A stretch of 64,000 nucleotides of DNA from Chitinophaga sp. MM2321 (GCF_964033635.1 NZ_OZ035533.1:4836001-4900000); one strand, 5' to 3'; counted from the stretch's first letter, positions 34,186 to 44,416 are shown. The notes: generated by a model not told the origin, from the sequence alone. Translations and numbers: made by a program.

Positions 34186-34917
34186 TCAGGTGAGTTTCGA
34201 TGCAGCTGCTTCGTCCAGGTAAAAAATACAATCCTTGTGTTGCTGTAAAATGCTGGCCGGAAACAGGTTGCTCACCGGTTGTTCCAGGCTGTCTTTTACC
34301 GCCTGTGCCTTACGCTCACCGGGAACAGAACAGATGATATGTTTGGACTGCATAATCTGCTGTACAGACATACTGATGGCCTGTAATGGCACATCGGTGA
34401 GGGAAGGGAACCAGCCTTCATTCATTTGCTGCTGCCGGCAGGCAGTATCCAGGTTTACAATAATATAAGGTGTAGTGGTGTCAAAATCAGCCGGAGGATC
34501 ATTAAATGCCAGGTGTCCGTTCTCTCCCACGCCTACCAGCGCCACATCAATCGGATGCGCTTTTATGAGGGCCGACAGCCGCTCACATTCCGCCTGCGGA
34601 TCGGTTTCACCGCTGATCAGGTAGACCGCTTTCAGGGAAGGTACTTTTTCCAGGAAACGTTCCTTCAGGTATTTGCGGAAACTGGCCGGATGTGTGATGG
34701 GCAGTGCGATATATTCATCGAGGTGAAACATATTTACTTTTGACCAGTCGATACTTTCCGTTATCAGCTGGCGGATAGTTTCGAACTGGCTGGTGCCGGT
34801 AGCCAGGATAACATTAGCACTTCCTTTTTCATTGATGGCGGCACGTATCAGTGCAGCCGCAGCTTTTCCTGCTGCTGTCCCCAGTTCCTGCGGATCTTTT
34901 GATCGGATAACTTTCAT
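34186..34917 (-). CDS. nagB: Glucosamine-6-phosphate deaminase
   Basis: 243 residues. LATGTSQFETIRQL binds phosphate, MFHLDEYIALP carries the catalytic Asp, and ALVGVGENGHLAFNDPP is the NagB signature with the catalytic Glu/His region. It converts glucosamine 6-phosphate to fructose 6-phosphate and ammonia. It is the last gene of the minus-strand polysaccharide-utilisation operon, behind GH109, which fits catabolism of amino sugars released outside the cell. It is shorter at the C-terminus than E. coli NagB (266 aa), as is common for the short NagB type without the allosteric tail. Confidence 0.93.
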   Translation of the reverse strand: MKVIRSKDPQELGTAAGKAAAALIRAAINEKGSANVILATGTSQFETIRQLITESIDWSKVNMFHLDEYIALPITHPASFRKYLKERFLEKVPSLKAVYLISGETDPQAECERLSALIKAHPIDVALVGVGENGHLAFNDPPADFDTTTPYIIVNLDTACRQQQMNEGWFPSLTDVPLQAISMSVQQIMQSKHIICSVPGERKAQAVKDSLEQPVSNLFPASILQQHKDCIFYLDEAAASKLT

Positions 34918-35004
34918 CAGATATCAGTTTTTTTATGACATAAATCCCCCTTACGGATGTCAAGGCATCCGTAAGGCCGGTATCACTTGTATGTAGTGAG
35001 ATAA

Positions 35005-36441
35005 TTATTTTTTGTTGCGTACACCGGTAGTACCGCCCTGTTGCAGGGAGATGTCCACCGGTTTATTATGTTGCCAGGCACCATTTGTAAAATCGGGTAT
35101 GTCGATGGAACCGGAGCGGTTGGCTACAGACCATTCGCTCAAAGGACCGATAACACTCCATGCAGCAGCGTCGTACACGTCCATATCCATCGGCAGTCCA
35201 TTGCGTAAACAGTCAATCAAACGCCAGTCCATCAGGAAGTCCATACCACCGTGACCGCCTACTTTCTTTGCCATTTCTCCTATCTTTTTAACAATATCCG
35301 GTGTGTATCTTTCTTCCAGTTTTTTAAATTCTTCGGGAGATACCCATCCTTCATGATTGATAGCAATCCTGGGTTCCAGTGGATATTTCTGTGCAGTAGC
35401 CTTGGTACCGCTTACCAGGTGAATACGTGAATAAGGGCGTGGCGAGGTAACATCATGTTGCAGCATAATGGTACGGCCTTTCCGGGTGCGGATGGAGGTC
35501 GTATTCATATTACCGCGGAAATGCGCCTGCACATAAGGCTTGTAGGAACTATCCGTTGCAGCCAGTTCTACAGCCTTATCATGCATCATAAAATCGTTGC
35601 TTTCCATGGATACCAGGTATTCCATGCTATCGCCCCGGTTGATGTCCATTACCTGGCATATAGGCCCCAGACCATGTGTGGGATAGAGATTACCATTACG
35701 TTTGGTATTCTCTTTCAGCCGCCACAGATCATACCGGGCATCTTTGGAGAAAAGGCTTTCGAGCAGATGATGGATGTAGGCGCCTTCGCAATGCACGATT
35801 TCACCAAAGAAACCCTGTCGCGCCATATTGAGGGTCAGCATTTCAAAGAAATCGTAACAACAATTCTCCAGCATCACACAATGCTTTTTTGTCCGCTCTG
35901 ATGTTTCTACCAGCTTCCAGCAATCTTCCACGGTAGTAGCAGCAGGAATTTCCGTGGCCACATGCTTTCCATGTTCCATTGCGTACAAGGCAATAGGCGT
36001 ATGCAGATGCCAGGGAGTAGCAATGTATATCAGGTCAATATCATCCCGTTCACAGAGTTGCTTCCAGGCATCTGCACTTCCCGTGTATTCGTTGGGGTTA
36101 TAACCGGAGCCTTCAATTCTTTTCTTTGTTTTGGCAATCATCTCCGGCCTGATATCGCACAGTCCCTTTATTTCTATGCCCTGGATATAGGTGATCCGCT
36201 CTACTGCTGCAGAACCCCGGTTGCCCAGTCCTATATAACCAATCCGCACGGTATCAATTTTTGGCGCTGCATAACCCGACATATTAAATTGCTGGTGGTA
36301 GGTTTTACCAGCTTGCCGGCGGATGATATCCGTTGGTACCGCTGCTTTGGTAGTAGCGCACCCCGGCAATAAGGCTGATCCGGTAATACCTACCCCGGCC
36401 AGTCCTGCCAGTTTTAAAAAATCTCTCCGGTTATTCTTCAT
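35005..36441 (-). CDS. GH109-type (NAD-dependent) N-acetylgalactosaminidase, Gfo/Idh/MocA fold
   Basis: 478 residues. The N-terminus has a twin-arginine pattern (NNRRDFLKLAG) and a lipobox LPGC (Cys28), so it is probably a Tat-exported lipoprotein. The Rossmann motif GYIGLGNRG is at 69-76. GNLYPTHGLGPICQVMDINRGD with His256 and the C-terminal MDMDVYDAAAWSVIGPLSEWSVANRSG are typical of GH109, whose members cleave terminal alpha-GalNAc through an NAD redox cycle. Assignment as a glycosidase rather than a plain oxidoreductase rests on these motifs. It lies between the esterase-like gene and nagB. Confidence 0.88.
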   Translation of the reverse strand: MKNNRRDFLKLAGLAGVGITGSALLPGCATTKAAVPTDIIRRQAGKTYHQQFNMSGYAAPKIDTVRIGYIGLGNRGSAAVERITYIQGIEIKGLCDIRPEMIAKTKKRIEGSGYNPNEYTGSADAWKQLCERDDIDLIYIATPWHLHTPIALYAMEHGKHVATEIPAATTVEDCWKLVETSERTKKHCVMLENCCYDFFEMLTLNMARQGFFGEIVHCEGAYIHHLLESLFSKDARYDLWRLKENTKRNGNLYPTHGLGPICQVMDINRGDSMEYLVSMESNDFMMHDKAVELAATDSSYKPYVQAHFRGNMNTTSIRTRKGRTIMLQHDVTSPRPYSRIHLVSGTKATAQKYPLEPRIAINHEGWVSPEEFKKLEERYTPDIVKKIGEMAKKVGGHGGMDFLMDWRLIDCLRNGLPMDMDVYDAAAWSVIGPLSEWSVANRSGSIDIPDFTNGAWQHNKPVDISLQQGGTTGVRNKK

Positions 36442-36477
36442 GGAACATGCATTTTTCTGCTTTCCGCAGCCGTCCGG

Positions 36478-38526
36478 TTATTGTACCTGGCCTGCTGCTG
36501 CTGTTATAAAATCCGTATGCCCTTTTTGACGGCTACGCTTTTTCAGTAACTGGAATTCCTGTTTATAATATTGTAAAGATTTTCCGTTGATCATCTTTCC
36601 GGACATATCCACCGGTGTATCAAATAATACAGTGGTACCGGCCAGCGCCGCTGCAAGTGATACATCTCCCCAGTTCATGATACCGGGCACGTGTACGGAC
36701 ATATTAAAATGGTCGATACCATCGCGTCCTGCAAACTGATAGCTTACCGGGCTGTTATGCAGCGTTACTTTTTTCACCTCATTGCCAAGTGCCGCTGTAA
36801 ATAAAGTAGCGAGTCCTGTTTCCTTACTACCGTCAAGGTCTATACGAAGTGCGCTATAACTGGTACGCAGCCACGAAGTGATCAGCTCCAGGTCGTTGAC
36901 CCATTTGCCCTGGATGGTACCGCCCAGCCATAGTACAGACCTGGCCAGCGTATGAAACGGAGGCAGGCTGCCATCTGTTTTAGTGGCAACCGGTGAAGCC
37001 TGTTCTCCTGTTCCCCACAGATCCGCCAGTACAATTCCTTTTCCTTCTTTGAGGATCGACCGGATCAGTTCCGCCGGAATGCTGTCTTTTCCACCGGGAT
37101 TGCTCAGTACCACATAGCCGTTTTCTTTTTTTGCCGGCGCTTTGTGCAGCAATGGCAACCACTCGCCATCCGTTGTTTCCAGTGCGATCTTATCCCATCC
37201 CTGCGCTTGCCCGTAAGGATGTATTGTTTTCAGTTGTAAAGGCTGTCCCATCCGCAATACCGCACGCAATGCATCCCGCTTTGCCCTTGTATGAATGGTT
37301 TGTTCTTCAAACAGGTGGGCGCGTAATTCGCTGCCGGTATGCGTACACCAGCTTACTGTAGTGGTTACGGCTGTATCCCGCTGATTTACCGGGAAGGTCC
37401 GTAACTGATCCTGAGAGAGCAGGTCAAAGGCCGGTTCCTTTACGGATGCGCCGGTACCTGTTCCTTTTAATTGCAGATCAAACCAGCCTACCATCGCAGA
37501 TCTTATTTCCGGCCAGTAGCCGTGTGGCTCGTCAAACAATTCATAGGCGAGTTTGTCGGATGCATGCAGCATTTCATATACTGGTGCCGCATTTTTATAG
37601 CTACGCAACATCTCCGATGGAAAGAATGATTTATTTGCGTCTTTATTTCCATTACATATTTTCAGTGCGCGGGGCGCTACCATGGCCAGTATACCGGCTT
37701 CTTCTGTGAAGGTAAGTCCGGCAGGCAGCAGCTCACATACACAGTTGCTGTTGAGGATGTAGGCTTCAAAAGTGCCCACGCTCACCACGGGTACGGCGGC
37801 CCTGATGCGTTCATCCATCGCTGCCAGCCACATGGTTTGGTTACCACCGCCGCTGGCACCGGTGGCGCCTATACGATTTTTATCTACCTGTGGTAAAGAA
37901 CATAACAGGTCTACCCCACGTATATTGTCGGTGAGTTGCATGCCCATCAGGGTGTTGCCTACATTCATCAGGGAAGCGCCCAGGTTGGAACCATGGTATT
38001 CTGCTTCACCGGAGATGGTGGTTCTTTCTCCTGCACCCCAGGCATCTATACTCAGGCATACGTAGCCATTTAGCGCCAGGCTATGGGCAATGGGCTGCAC
38101 CATGTCTGCCATACGTGCATTGGGCCAATGGCCATGCAGGTTCATCACCGCCGGGAAAGGACCTTTGCCATCCGGCACATACAAACTGGCCGTTGCATAT
38201 ACACCCGGGCGTGTCTGAAATAAAATATTCTTTACGGAATAGCCCTTTAGCTGTGTATGTCCTGTTTCCCGGTAATGCAATGGCAACGTATGATCTACCA
38301 CGGTACCGGTTTCCCGCATAACCGATGCTTTGAGCTTACTGCGCTGTTGCTCCCATGCTTCCCGCGTATGCGGCAGCACCTGCGACTGAAAGGCTTGTGC
38401 TGCCTGTTGTTGCAGTTGTAAGGCAACAGCATCCGTATGATCATCGGGGAGTACCTTTGGCAGGGGCTCCTGTGGAACAGCGAAAAGTGAGGATAGCACC
38501 ATGAGTATCGGAACGAGTATATTCAA
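36478..38526 (-). CDS. Exported alpha/beta hydrolase (acetylxylan-esterase-like) with a second, degenerate hydrolase-like half
   Basis: 682 residues with a signal peptide (MNILVPILMVLSSLFA). Residues about 95-350 are an alpha/beta hydrolase of the acetyl-xylan-esterase/dienelactone-hydrolase group: oxyanion region NLHGHW, nucleophile Ser225 in GATGASGGG, a probable Asp296 and His335 in DEPHGYW. Residues about 440-660 repeat parts of the fold (LSNPGGKDSIPAELI, IVLADLWGTGEQ) but show no GxSxG, so this half is likely non-catalytic. The setting between SusD-like and GH109 genes suggests removal of ester groups from a glycan. The substrate is unknown. Confidence 0.82.
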   Translation of the reverse strand: MNILVPILMVLSSLFAVPQEPLPKVLPDDHTDAVALQLQQQAAQAFQSQVLPHTREAWEQQRSKLKASVMRETGTVVDHTLPLHYRETGHTQLKGYSVKNILFQTRPGVYATASLYVPDGKGPFPAVMNLHGHWPNARMADMVQPIAHSLALNGYVCLSIDAWGAGERTTISGEAEYHGSNLGASLMNVGNTLMGMQLTDNIRGVDLLCSLPQVDKNRIGATGASGGGNQTMWLAAMDERIRAAVPVVSVGTFEAYILNSNCVCELLPAGLTFTEEAGILAMVAPRALKICNGNKDANKSFFPSEMLRSYKNAAPVYEMLHASDKLAYELFDEPHGYWPEIRSAMVGWFDLQLKGTGTGASVKEPAFDLLSQDQLRTFPVNQRDTAVTTTVSWCTHTGSELRAHLFEEQTIHTRAKRDALRAVLRMGQPLQLKTIHPYGQAQGWDKIALETTDGEWLPLLHKAPAKKENGYVVLSNPGGKDSIPAELIRSILKEGKGIVLADLWGTGEQASPVATKTDGSLPPFHTLARSVLWLGGTIQGKWVNDLELITSWLRTSYSALRIDLDGSKETGLATLFTAALGNEVKKVTLHNSPVSYQFAGRDGIDHFNMSVHVPGIMNWGDVSLAAALAGTTVLFDTPVDMSGKMINGKSLQYYKQEFQLLKKRSRQKGHTDFITAAAGQVQ

Positions 38527-38560
38527 GTATAAAAGTTTTTAATCACTATAAAACGGATCG

Positions 38561-40117
38561 TTATTCTACATCCCACCATAACCGGGTAGCAGCGTTATCA
38601 GGACCACCCAGCAATGCTATCCCTTTCTTCAACTCTACCGCATTGGTAGTTGCCTCCGCAGTAGGATAGGGTAAACGTTTGATAAAAGTACCTGCGGGCA
38701 GGTCGCTGTTGTTGGATTGCGCCACCGGATACATCACAGGATAGCCACTGCGGCGGTATTCTGCCCAACCTTCCATACCATCCGGATAAATGGCCAACCA
38801 TTTCTGGGTACCTATCTGTTGCCGTTGTATTGCTGCTGCTGTACCAAATTTAACAGGAATATTCGCAACTGCCGGTGAATTTTCCACATCATCCGGTGCT
38901 ACCGGTACAGCAGTTGATTGCGTATAGGCGTTAATGATAGCCTGATCTTTTATACCCCAGTCCAGCATGCTGGTTTCAATTCCTTTTTCGTACAGCGACT
39001 GCGCCGTGCCGCCCATGTTCCATCCATTCATGGCGCCCTCTGCTCTGAGGAACCAGGCTTCAGCCGCCAGCATCACGTGTTTGGGAGCTTCCAGCTGTGG
39101 TAGCCAGGACTTTCCATCTGAATTCCAGATAGCCCAATACTCGCCTGCATTGGATGTTTCCGCCGGCTGATTCAATGGCTTATTGATAGCAGCCGGTGAT
39201 GAACCATTGCGTACACCTCTAAAAGCACCGGATGCTACAGCAGGCTGAAAAAATATTTCCATACGTGGGTCATTATATCCTTTCAGGTAGGAAGCCATTG
39301 TGGAACTCATACTAAATTCATTGTAAGAAGCCACCCGCGCTAACCCATTGCCATCACCTCCTTCCAGCGACTTTTCCATCCTGGCAGAATGGGAAATTTC
39401 TGTCATCACGCCTCCTGTCACCGCAGCTTCTGCTTCCTGTTTTGCACGTGCGGGATCTACTTTTGATACCCGCAGCGCCAGTCTTAAACGCAGTGTATTT
39501 GCAAAACGGATCCACTGCTGTACATCACCTTTATAGATCAGATCATAAGTGCCAAAAATATTGGTCGCCGGGCCCTGTTTCAGGTTCTTCACGGCATGGT
39601 CCAGGCGTTTGAAGAAGTCGTCATAAATTTTATCCTGCGGATCATACGCGATCGCATCCTGTGCTTTACCGGCATCAAAATAAGCTACCGGTCCGAAATA
39701 ATCTGTGAGATGATGAAACGCATATACCCACATAATTTCCGCCAGCGCATACTCACCGGAAGTGCTGTCCGTATTTTCAAATATACTACGCAACTGTGGT
39801 ACTACCTGTACATACGCAATGATACCGGGGCGGGGTAACCAACCATCATTTATTACATAACGGTCTGTCTGAAAGCTGGTTGTACTCAGGGCAAAATATT
39901 GCGCGTACAGATCTGCATACAGATTTTGTACAGTTTGATAATAGCTCTGGTTAATGGCTGCTGCAGATTGCGCCCTCGAAAACATAAACGGCATTTCACG
40001 TTTACCCGCTTCCGTTAGGCTGGCTGGATCTGTATTCAGCTCATCGAAATTTTTTGTACAACTACCCAGCGATACCATCAGCATCAGTGAGAGAATATAT
40101 TTTATCTGCTTATTCAT
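38561..40117 (-). CDS. SusD-like nutrient-binding outer-membrane lipoprotein (SusD-like_2 group)
   Basis: 518 residues. The lipoprotein signal ends LGSC (Cys20), followed by TKNFDELNTDP, the usual opening of the SusD-like_2 group. The central TPR-like helices (ALAEIMWVYAFHHLTDYFGPVAYFDAG, IYDDFFKRLDHAVKNL) and the region GWAEYRRSGYPVMYP near the C-terminus fit. It forms the lid over the SusC channel encoded 20 bases upstream. The ligand is unknown. Context suggests an amino-sugar glycan. Confidence 0.92.
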   Translation of the reverse strand: MNKQIKYILSLMLMVSLGSCTKNFDELNTDPASLTEAGKREMPFMFSRAQSAAAINQSYYQTVQNLYADLYAQYFALSTTSFQTDRYVINDGWLPRPGIIAYVQVVPQLRSIFENTDSTSGEYALAEIMWVYAFHHLTDYFGPVAYFDAGKAQDAIAYDPQDKIYDDFFKRLDHAVKNLKQGPATNIFGTYDLIYKGDVQQWIRFANTLRLRLALRVSKVDPARAKQEAEAAVTGGVMTEISHSARMEKSLEGGDGNGLARVASYNEFSMSSTMASYLKGYNDPRMEIFFQPAVASGAFRGVRNGSSPAAINKPLNQPAETSNAGEYWAIWNSDGKSWLPQLEAPKHVMLAAEAWFLRAEGAMNGWNMGGTAQSLYEKGIETSMLDWGIKDQAIINAYTQSTAVPVAPDDVENSPAVANIPVKFGTAAAIQRQQIGTQKWLAIYPDGMEGWAEYRRSGYPVMYPVAQSNNSDLPAGTFIKRLPYPTAEATTNAVELKKGIALLGGPDNAATRLWWDVE

Positions 40118-40137
40118 GGCTGTTAAGTTTAGTTTGA

Positions 40138-43100
40138 CTAGAAGGATACATTCAGATTCAGACCGAAGCTGCGCACAGCAGGTGGCAGACCGGCTTCTAT
40201 GCCCTGGTAGTTGCTGGTACCCAGCGCCATTTCAGGATCTACCGGCAACGTACGTTTTCCGATACCCGGAATATCCAGTACAGATTTTCCACGGTAGAGG
40301 AAGAAAAGGTTACGACCGGTGAGTGAAAGCCTGGCGCCTTTTACCAGTTTATTATCAAACTTAAAATTATAAGAGAAGGATAATTCCCTCAAACGGAAAT
40401 TAGTGGCGCTATAAGTAAAGAACTGTCCAAAAGCATTGCGGCCATTTTGTGAAACGGTTGTCCACAGGTCTTCCGATGTGATAGCAGTGGTATTGGTACT
40501 GCCATCTGCATGTACACCGGGAAGCACTAACCCGCCATCACGGAAACTGGTCGTATAGTCCGCTACACCGTAAGCCGCCAGCATGGCGTCTGTACCGGAT
40601 ACGATGATCCCGCCTACCCTGCCATCCAGCAGGAACGACATACTGAAGTTTTTATACTGCAACTGGTTGCTCCAACCCAGTGTGAAATCAGGATTGAAAT
40701 TTCCCAGTTTCTGTGTAGCTTCCACCACAGGCAGTCCTGCATCTGAAATCAGGTTTTGTCCTGTTTTTGCGTCTTTTGCCCAGGCATAACCATATATGTC
40801 GCCATAAGCGCCGCCCGGCCTGATCAGCAGGCTGCCAAAGTTTTCGGAAGGCGACAGGTCTGCCTGATCAATCCCTTCTTTCAGGGAGATCACTTTATTT
40901 TTATTGGTGGCAAAGTTTACCGAAGTATTCCAGGTAAAATTATCCTTCTGTACCGGCGTAGCGGTAACCATCACTTCTACGCCCCTGTTCTCAATATTAC
41001 CGGCGTTGATATACTGCTGATCAAATCCGCTTGCCTGTGGCAGACCGATATAGATCAACTGGTTGATCGTATTATTTTTATAGATGGTAGCATCCAGTCC
41101 CAGGCGGCCATCCAGGAACCTCCACTCGGTACCCACTTCATACGATTTGGTTTGTTCCGGTTTCAGGTTATTGATGGCTTTTGTAAAATCCCTTGATACA
41201 AAACCATTGCCGGCGCCTTGTGTGAAATTGTAGGTTTGCAGCAGCAGATAAGGCTCTGCATCATTACCCACCTGTGTATATGCACCCCGTACTTTACCAA
41301 AAGAAATCCATGAAGGCATCGTAGCCATATCAGATATTACAGCAGACAATCCTACGGAAGGATAAAAATAGCTGTAAGGACTTGGTAAGGTAGATGACCA
41401 GTCGTTCCTGGCGCTGACATCGAGATAGAGGTATTGTTTAAAATCCAGCTGCGCATTAGCATACACAGATTGAATTTCCTTCTTTATCGTTGTATTGGAA
41501 AATGCAGGCGATGAAGCAAAGTTCAGGTTAAACTGGTTGGGGATACTCAGCCCATCGGCCAGTGATTGTGTATTGTATCCTTTACTGCTCAGTACACTTC
41601 CACCTATGTTATAGTTAACATGAAAACTTTTGGAGATGGTATTATTACCTGACAACAATACGTCCATATTGCGTTCCCAATGGTTTATATAGGCTTCCAT
41701 GTAACGGCCGCCCGGCTGTACCGGAAAGGCAACGGTACCATCGTAGTAGGATGCAGTGATCTTATCATCATAGCGATCCAGGCTATACCTGCCCTGCAAG
41801 CTGAGCCAGCTGTTCAACTGGTATTTGGCAGAACCCATCAGCATGATCCTGTTGCGCGATTCATTTACACTGTTGCGGTATACATCCCAGTAAGGATTCT
41901 GAAAGATGGAAGAAGTTGTCCAGTATAATGGGAAAGGCTTGCCGGTAGCATCAACGCCCTCGTAGCGTTTCAGCGAATCGGTGCTGAGGTCGCGCGGCAT
42001 AATGTATGCTTCATTAGGAATGCCCTGATCACCCAGCCTGGGTTTATTCTTTATATCCTGGCTCATGTAAGTGAGCTTTACGTCTGTTGTCAACCGGGGA
42101 ATAACCTCAGCGGCTACACGTAGATTCAGTGTATTTCTCTCCAGGCTGTTTTCAGGAATGATACCCTTGTTGGAAGTATTTGCATAAGAAGCGTATCCAC
42201 GCAGCTTATCAGTACCGCCGGATACATCGATGGAATTATTGATGGCCGTACCTGTATTGAAGAAACTGCGTACGTTATCGGCATAGGTGGTTGCAGGTGC
42301 GCCCCAGCTCGCGCCGGCACGTGCGCCAAATTCACCACCATTACCACGGCCATAAGTATTCTGAAACTTCATCAGCATATTGGGCTGATCAACGGAAACA
42401 CCGCCGTTGTAATTCACGGACATGCGGCCACTTTTACCACTTTTTGTGGTGATGATCAATGCGCCATTTGCAGCGCGGCTACCATACAGTGCCGCAGCAG
42501 CAGGACCTTTCAACACGTTGATAGATTCCACATCCTGTGGATTGATGCTGGCGGCGCCATCACTACCGGAATAACCGCTGCTGATGCCTTTGGGCTGGGT
42601 AGCCACTGCATTGGCAGAACCACCGCCACCGGCTTCTGTACTCATGGTATTATCAATAGGCACCCCATCCACTACGATCAGCGCATTGTTATTACCACTA
42701 ATGGAACGGTTACCACGCAATACCACCCTAACTGCGCCACCAGGGCCGGAAGCCGCCGGTGTTACTACTGCGCCGGCTACTTTACCGCTCAGCGTATTCA
42801 TAATATTGGCGCCAGGATCTTTTACCGTATTGATAGTAGCGTTATTCAGCTGCTGCGTAGCATAGCCCAGTGACCTGGTTTTACGCTCGATACCCAGTGC
42901 AGTCACCACTACTTCATTTAACCCGGAAGACACCTGCCGCAAAGCCACATCTATGGATGACTGCTGTTGCACAGGAATTTCCTTTTTTTCATATCCTACA
43001 AAACTAAATACCAGTACTGCTCCTTCGGAAGAAGGAATGGCATATTTTCCATCCACACCGGTCGTAACACCACGGGTAGTTCCTTTCACCGTAATGGTCA

Positions 43101-43245
43101 CGCCGGGAATAGGCGACCTGGTGCCTGCATCGGTGACAGTACCTTTTACAGTAGCAGGTGTTTGAGCCGAAACACGCCATGGTATGGCCATGACAAACAT
43201 CAAAATAAAATAAAAGTATCGATGGTGGATATTACAGCTTTTCAT
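40138..43245 (-). CDS. SusC/RagA-type TonB-dependent transporter (amino-sugar locus)
   Basis: About 1035 residues from MKSCNIHHRYFYFIL (an ATG two codons earlier is possible). After the signal peptide comes a carboxypeptidase-regulatory-like domain (VKGTVTDAGTRSPIPGVTITVKG), the TonB box-like LNEVVVTALGIERK, and the plug with DVESINVLKGPAAAALYGSRAANGALIITT. The beta-barrel ends in SFGLNLNVSF with a terminal Phe. It imports oligosaccharides with the SusD partner. It is the first gene of the operon, 148 bases from the divergent LacI gene, with a LacI-like operator between them. Confidence 0.94.
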   Translation of the reverse strand: MKSCNIHHRYFYFILMFVMAIPWRVSAQTPATVKGTVTDAGTRSPIPGVTITVKGTTRGVTTGVDGKYAIPSSEGAVLVFSFVGYEKKEIPVQQQSSIDVALRQVSSGLNEVVVTALGIERKTRSLGYATQQLNNATINTVKDPGANIMNTLSGKVAGAVVTPAASGPGGAVRVVLRGNRSISGNNNALIVVDGVPIDNTMSTEAGGGGSANAVATQPKGISSGYSGSDGAASINPQDVESINVLKGPAAAALYGSRAANGALIITTKSGKSGRMSVNYNGGVSVDQPNMLMKFQNTYGRGNGGEFGARAGASWGAPATTYADNVRSFFNTGTAINNSIDVSGGTDKLRGYASYANTSNKGIIPENSLERNTLNLRVAAEVIPRLTTDVKLTYMSQDIKNKPRLGDQGIPNEAYIMPRDLSTDSLKRYEGVDATGKPFPLYWTTSSIFQNPYWDVYRNSVNESRNRIMLMGSAKYQLNSWLSLQGRYSLDRYDDKITASYYDGTVAFPVQPGGRYMEAYINHWERNMDVLLSGNNTISKSFHVNYNIGGSVLSSKGYNTQSLADGLSIPNQFNLNFASSPAFSNTTIKKEIQSVYANAQLDFKQYLYLDVSARNDWSSTLPSPYSYFYPSVGLSAVISDMATMPSWISFGKVRGAYTQVGNDAEPYLLLQTYNFTQGAGNGFVSRDFTKAINNLKPEQTKSYEVGTEWRFLDGRLGLDATIYKNNTINQLIYIGLPQASGFDQQYINAGNIENRGVEVMVTATPVQKDNFTWNTSVNFATNKNKVISLKEGIDQADLSPSENFGSLLIRPGGAYGDIYGYAWAKDAKTGQNLISDAGLPVVEATQKLGNFNPDFTLGWSNQLQYKNFSMSFLLDGRVGGIIVSGTDAMLAAYGVADYTTSFRDGGLVLPGVHADGSTNTTAITSEDLWTTVSQNGRNAFGQFFTYSATNFRLRELSFSYNFKFDNKLVKGARLSLTGRNLFFLYRGKSVLDIPGIGKRTLPVDPEMALGTSNYQGIEAGLPPAVRSFGLNLNVSF

Positions 43246-43333
43246 ACACAAAGAAATTTAATGAGTGATCCTGGTCGTGCTGATTTGTTAACCCCAAATT
43301 ACGTTGTACCGGCACGTTCTTCAGAAATATCAG

Positions 43334-43347
43334 CGAGAACGTTATCG
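43334..43347. promoter_or_regulatory. Candidate LacI-family operator
   Basis: CGAGAACGTTATCG is a 12-of-14 palindrome with central AACGTT, the CpG-centred pattern typical of LacI-family sites. It lies between the divergent SusC and LacI genes, 53 bases before the LacI start, so it could control both. Single site, judged by eye. Confidence 0.45.
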
Positions 43348-43399
43348 GAAACAGCCCCATTTTCACTATATTTAATCATTCCAACAGACCTGTAAGAGA

Positions 43400-44416
43400 A
43401 TGCGCCGACACTATGCTACTATAAAAGATATTGCCCAGGCATTGAAGATTTCTGTTGCCACTGTATCCCGTGCTTTAAGAGATACGCATGATGTAAGTGC
43501 AGAAACAAGGAAGATTGTGCTGGAAAAAGCTACAGAGCTGAATTACAAACCAAACTTCAATGCCACCGGACTGGTAAAAAACAGTACCCACAACCTCGCG
43601 GTGATATTACCGGGCATCACCAATTATTATTTTTCTACCGTGTTTACGGGTATCCAGGAAGTAGCTTATCAAAACGGGTATAACATTATCCTGTATGTTA
43701 CCAATGATGATGCAGAACGGGAACACAACATTATCAGGAACCTTTCTTTCAGCAGCCTGGATGGGCTACTGGTATCCGTTTCTTCCCAAGCAGATGCCTG
43801 TCAGCATTTTCAGGATGTAATGGATGATGGTATCCCGGTTGTATTTTTTGACCGTGTAGCAGAACATATCGTCACATCGAAAGTGATGCAGGATGATTAT
43901 AACGGCGCCTTTGAAGCCACCGAACATCTTATTAAAAACGGGTACAAAAAAATTGCACATATTGCCGGTCCTACCGGGCTTACCTTTACTGACAACCGGC
44001 TCAGAGGCTATACGGATGCCTTGCATAAACATAAATTACCACTGCGTAAAGAGTGGATCATCCACTCCGGTTTTACACAGGCATACGGCGAAAAAGACAT
44101 GCGGGATCTATGGCAACTTCCCAACAAACCGGATGCTGTTTTTGCGGTCAACGACCGTAAGGCGGTAGGCGCCATGCTGGCGCTGAAAGACATGCACATC
44201 GCCATCGGAAAAGAAGTAGGCGTGGTGGGCTTTACCAATGATCCGGTTGCTGCCATCATCTCTCCTTCCCTCACCACCATTGCAGAACCTGCGTTTGAGA
44301 TAGGACAGATGAGTTGCCGCTTACTACTGAATCATATCAAGAAGAAAAATTTCATCGCAGAAGAAATTATACTGCCGGGTAAACTGATTGTGCGGGAAAG
44401 CAGTATACGACAATAA
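43400..44416 (+). CDS. LacI-family transcriptional regulator
   Basis: 338 residues. The helix-turn-helix ATIKDIAQALKISVATVSRALRDTHDVSAETRKIV is at residues 6-40, with the hinge KATELNYKPNFNA. The ligand domain follows (LAVILPGITNYYFSTVFTGIQEVA, VVFFDRVAE, HIAGPTGLTFTDNRLRGY, DAVFAVNDRKAVGAMLAL, VGVVGFTNDPVAAIISPSLTTIAEP). It is divergent from the SusC gene and is the probable local repressor of the amino-sugar utilisation operon. The inducer is unknown. Confidence 0.93.
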   Translation: MRRHYATIKDIAQALKISVATVSRALRDTHDVSAETRKIVLEKATELNYKPNFNATGLVKNSTHNLAVILPGITNYYFSTVFTGIQEVAYQNGYNIILYVTNDDAEREHNIIRNLSFSSLDGLLVSVSSQADACQHFQDVMDDGIPVVFFDRVAEHIVTSKVMQDDYNGAFEATEHLIKNGYKKIAHIAGPTGLTFTDNRLRGYTDALHKHKLPLRKEWIIHSGFTQAYGEKDMRDLWQLPNKPDAVFAVNDRKAVGAMLALKDMHIAIGKEVGVVGFTNDPVAAIISPSLTTIAEPAFEIGQMSCRLLLNHIKKKNFIAEEIILPGKLIVRESSIRQ

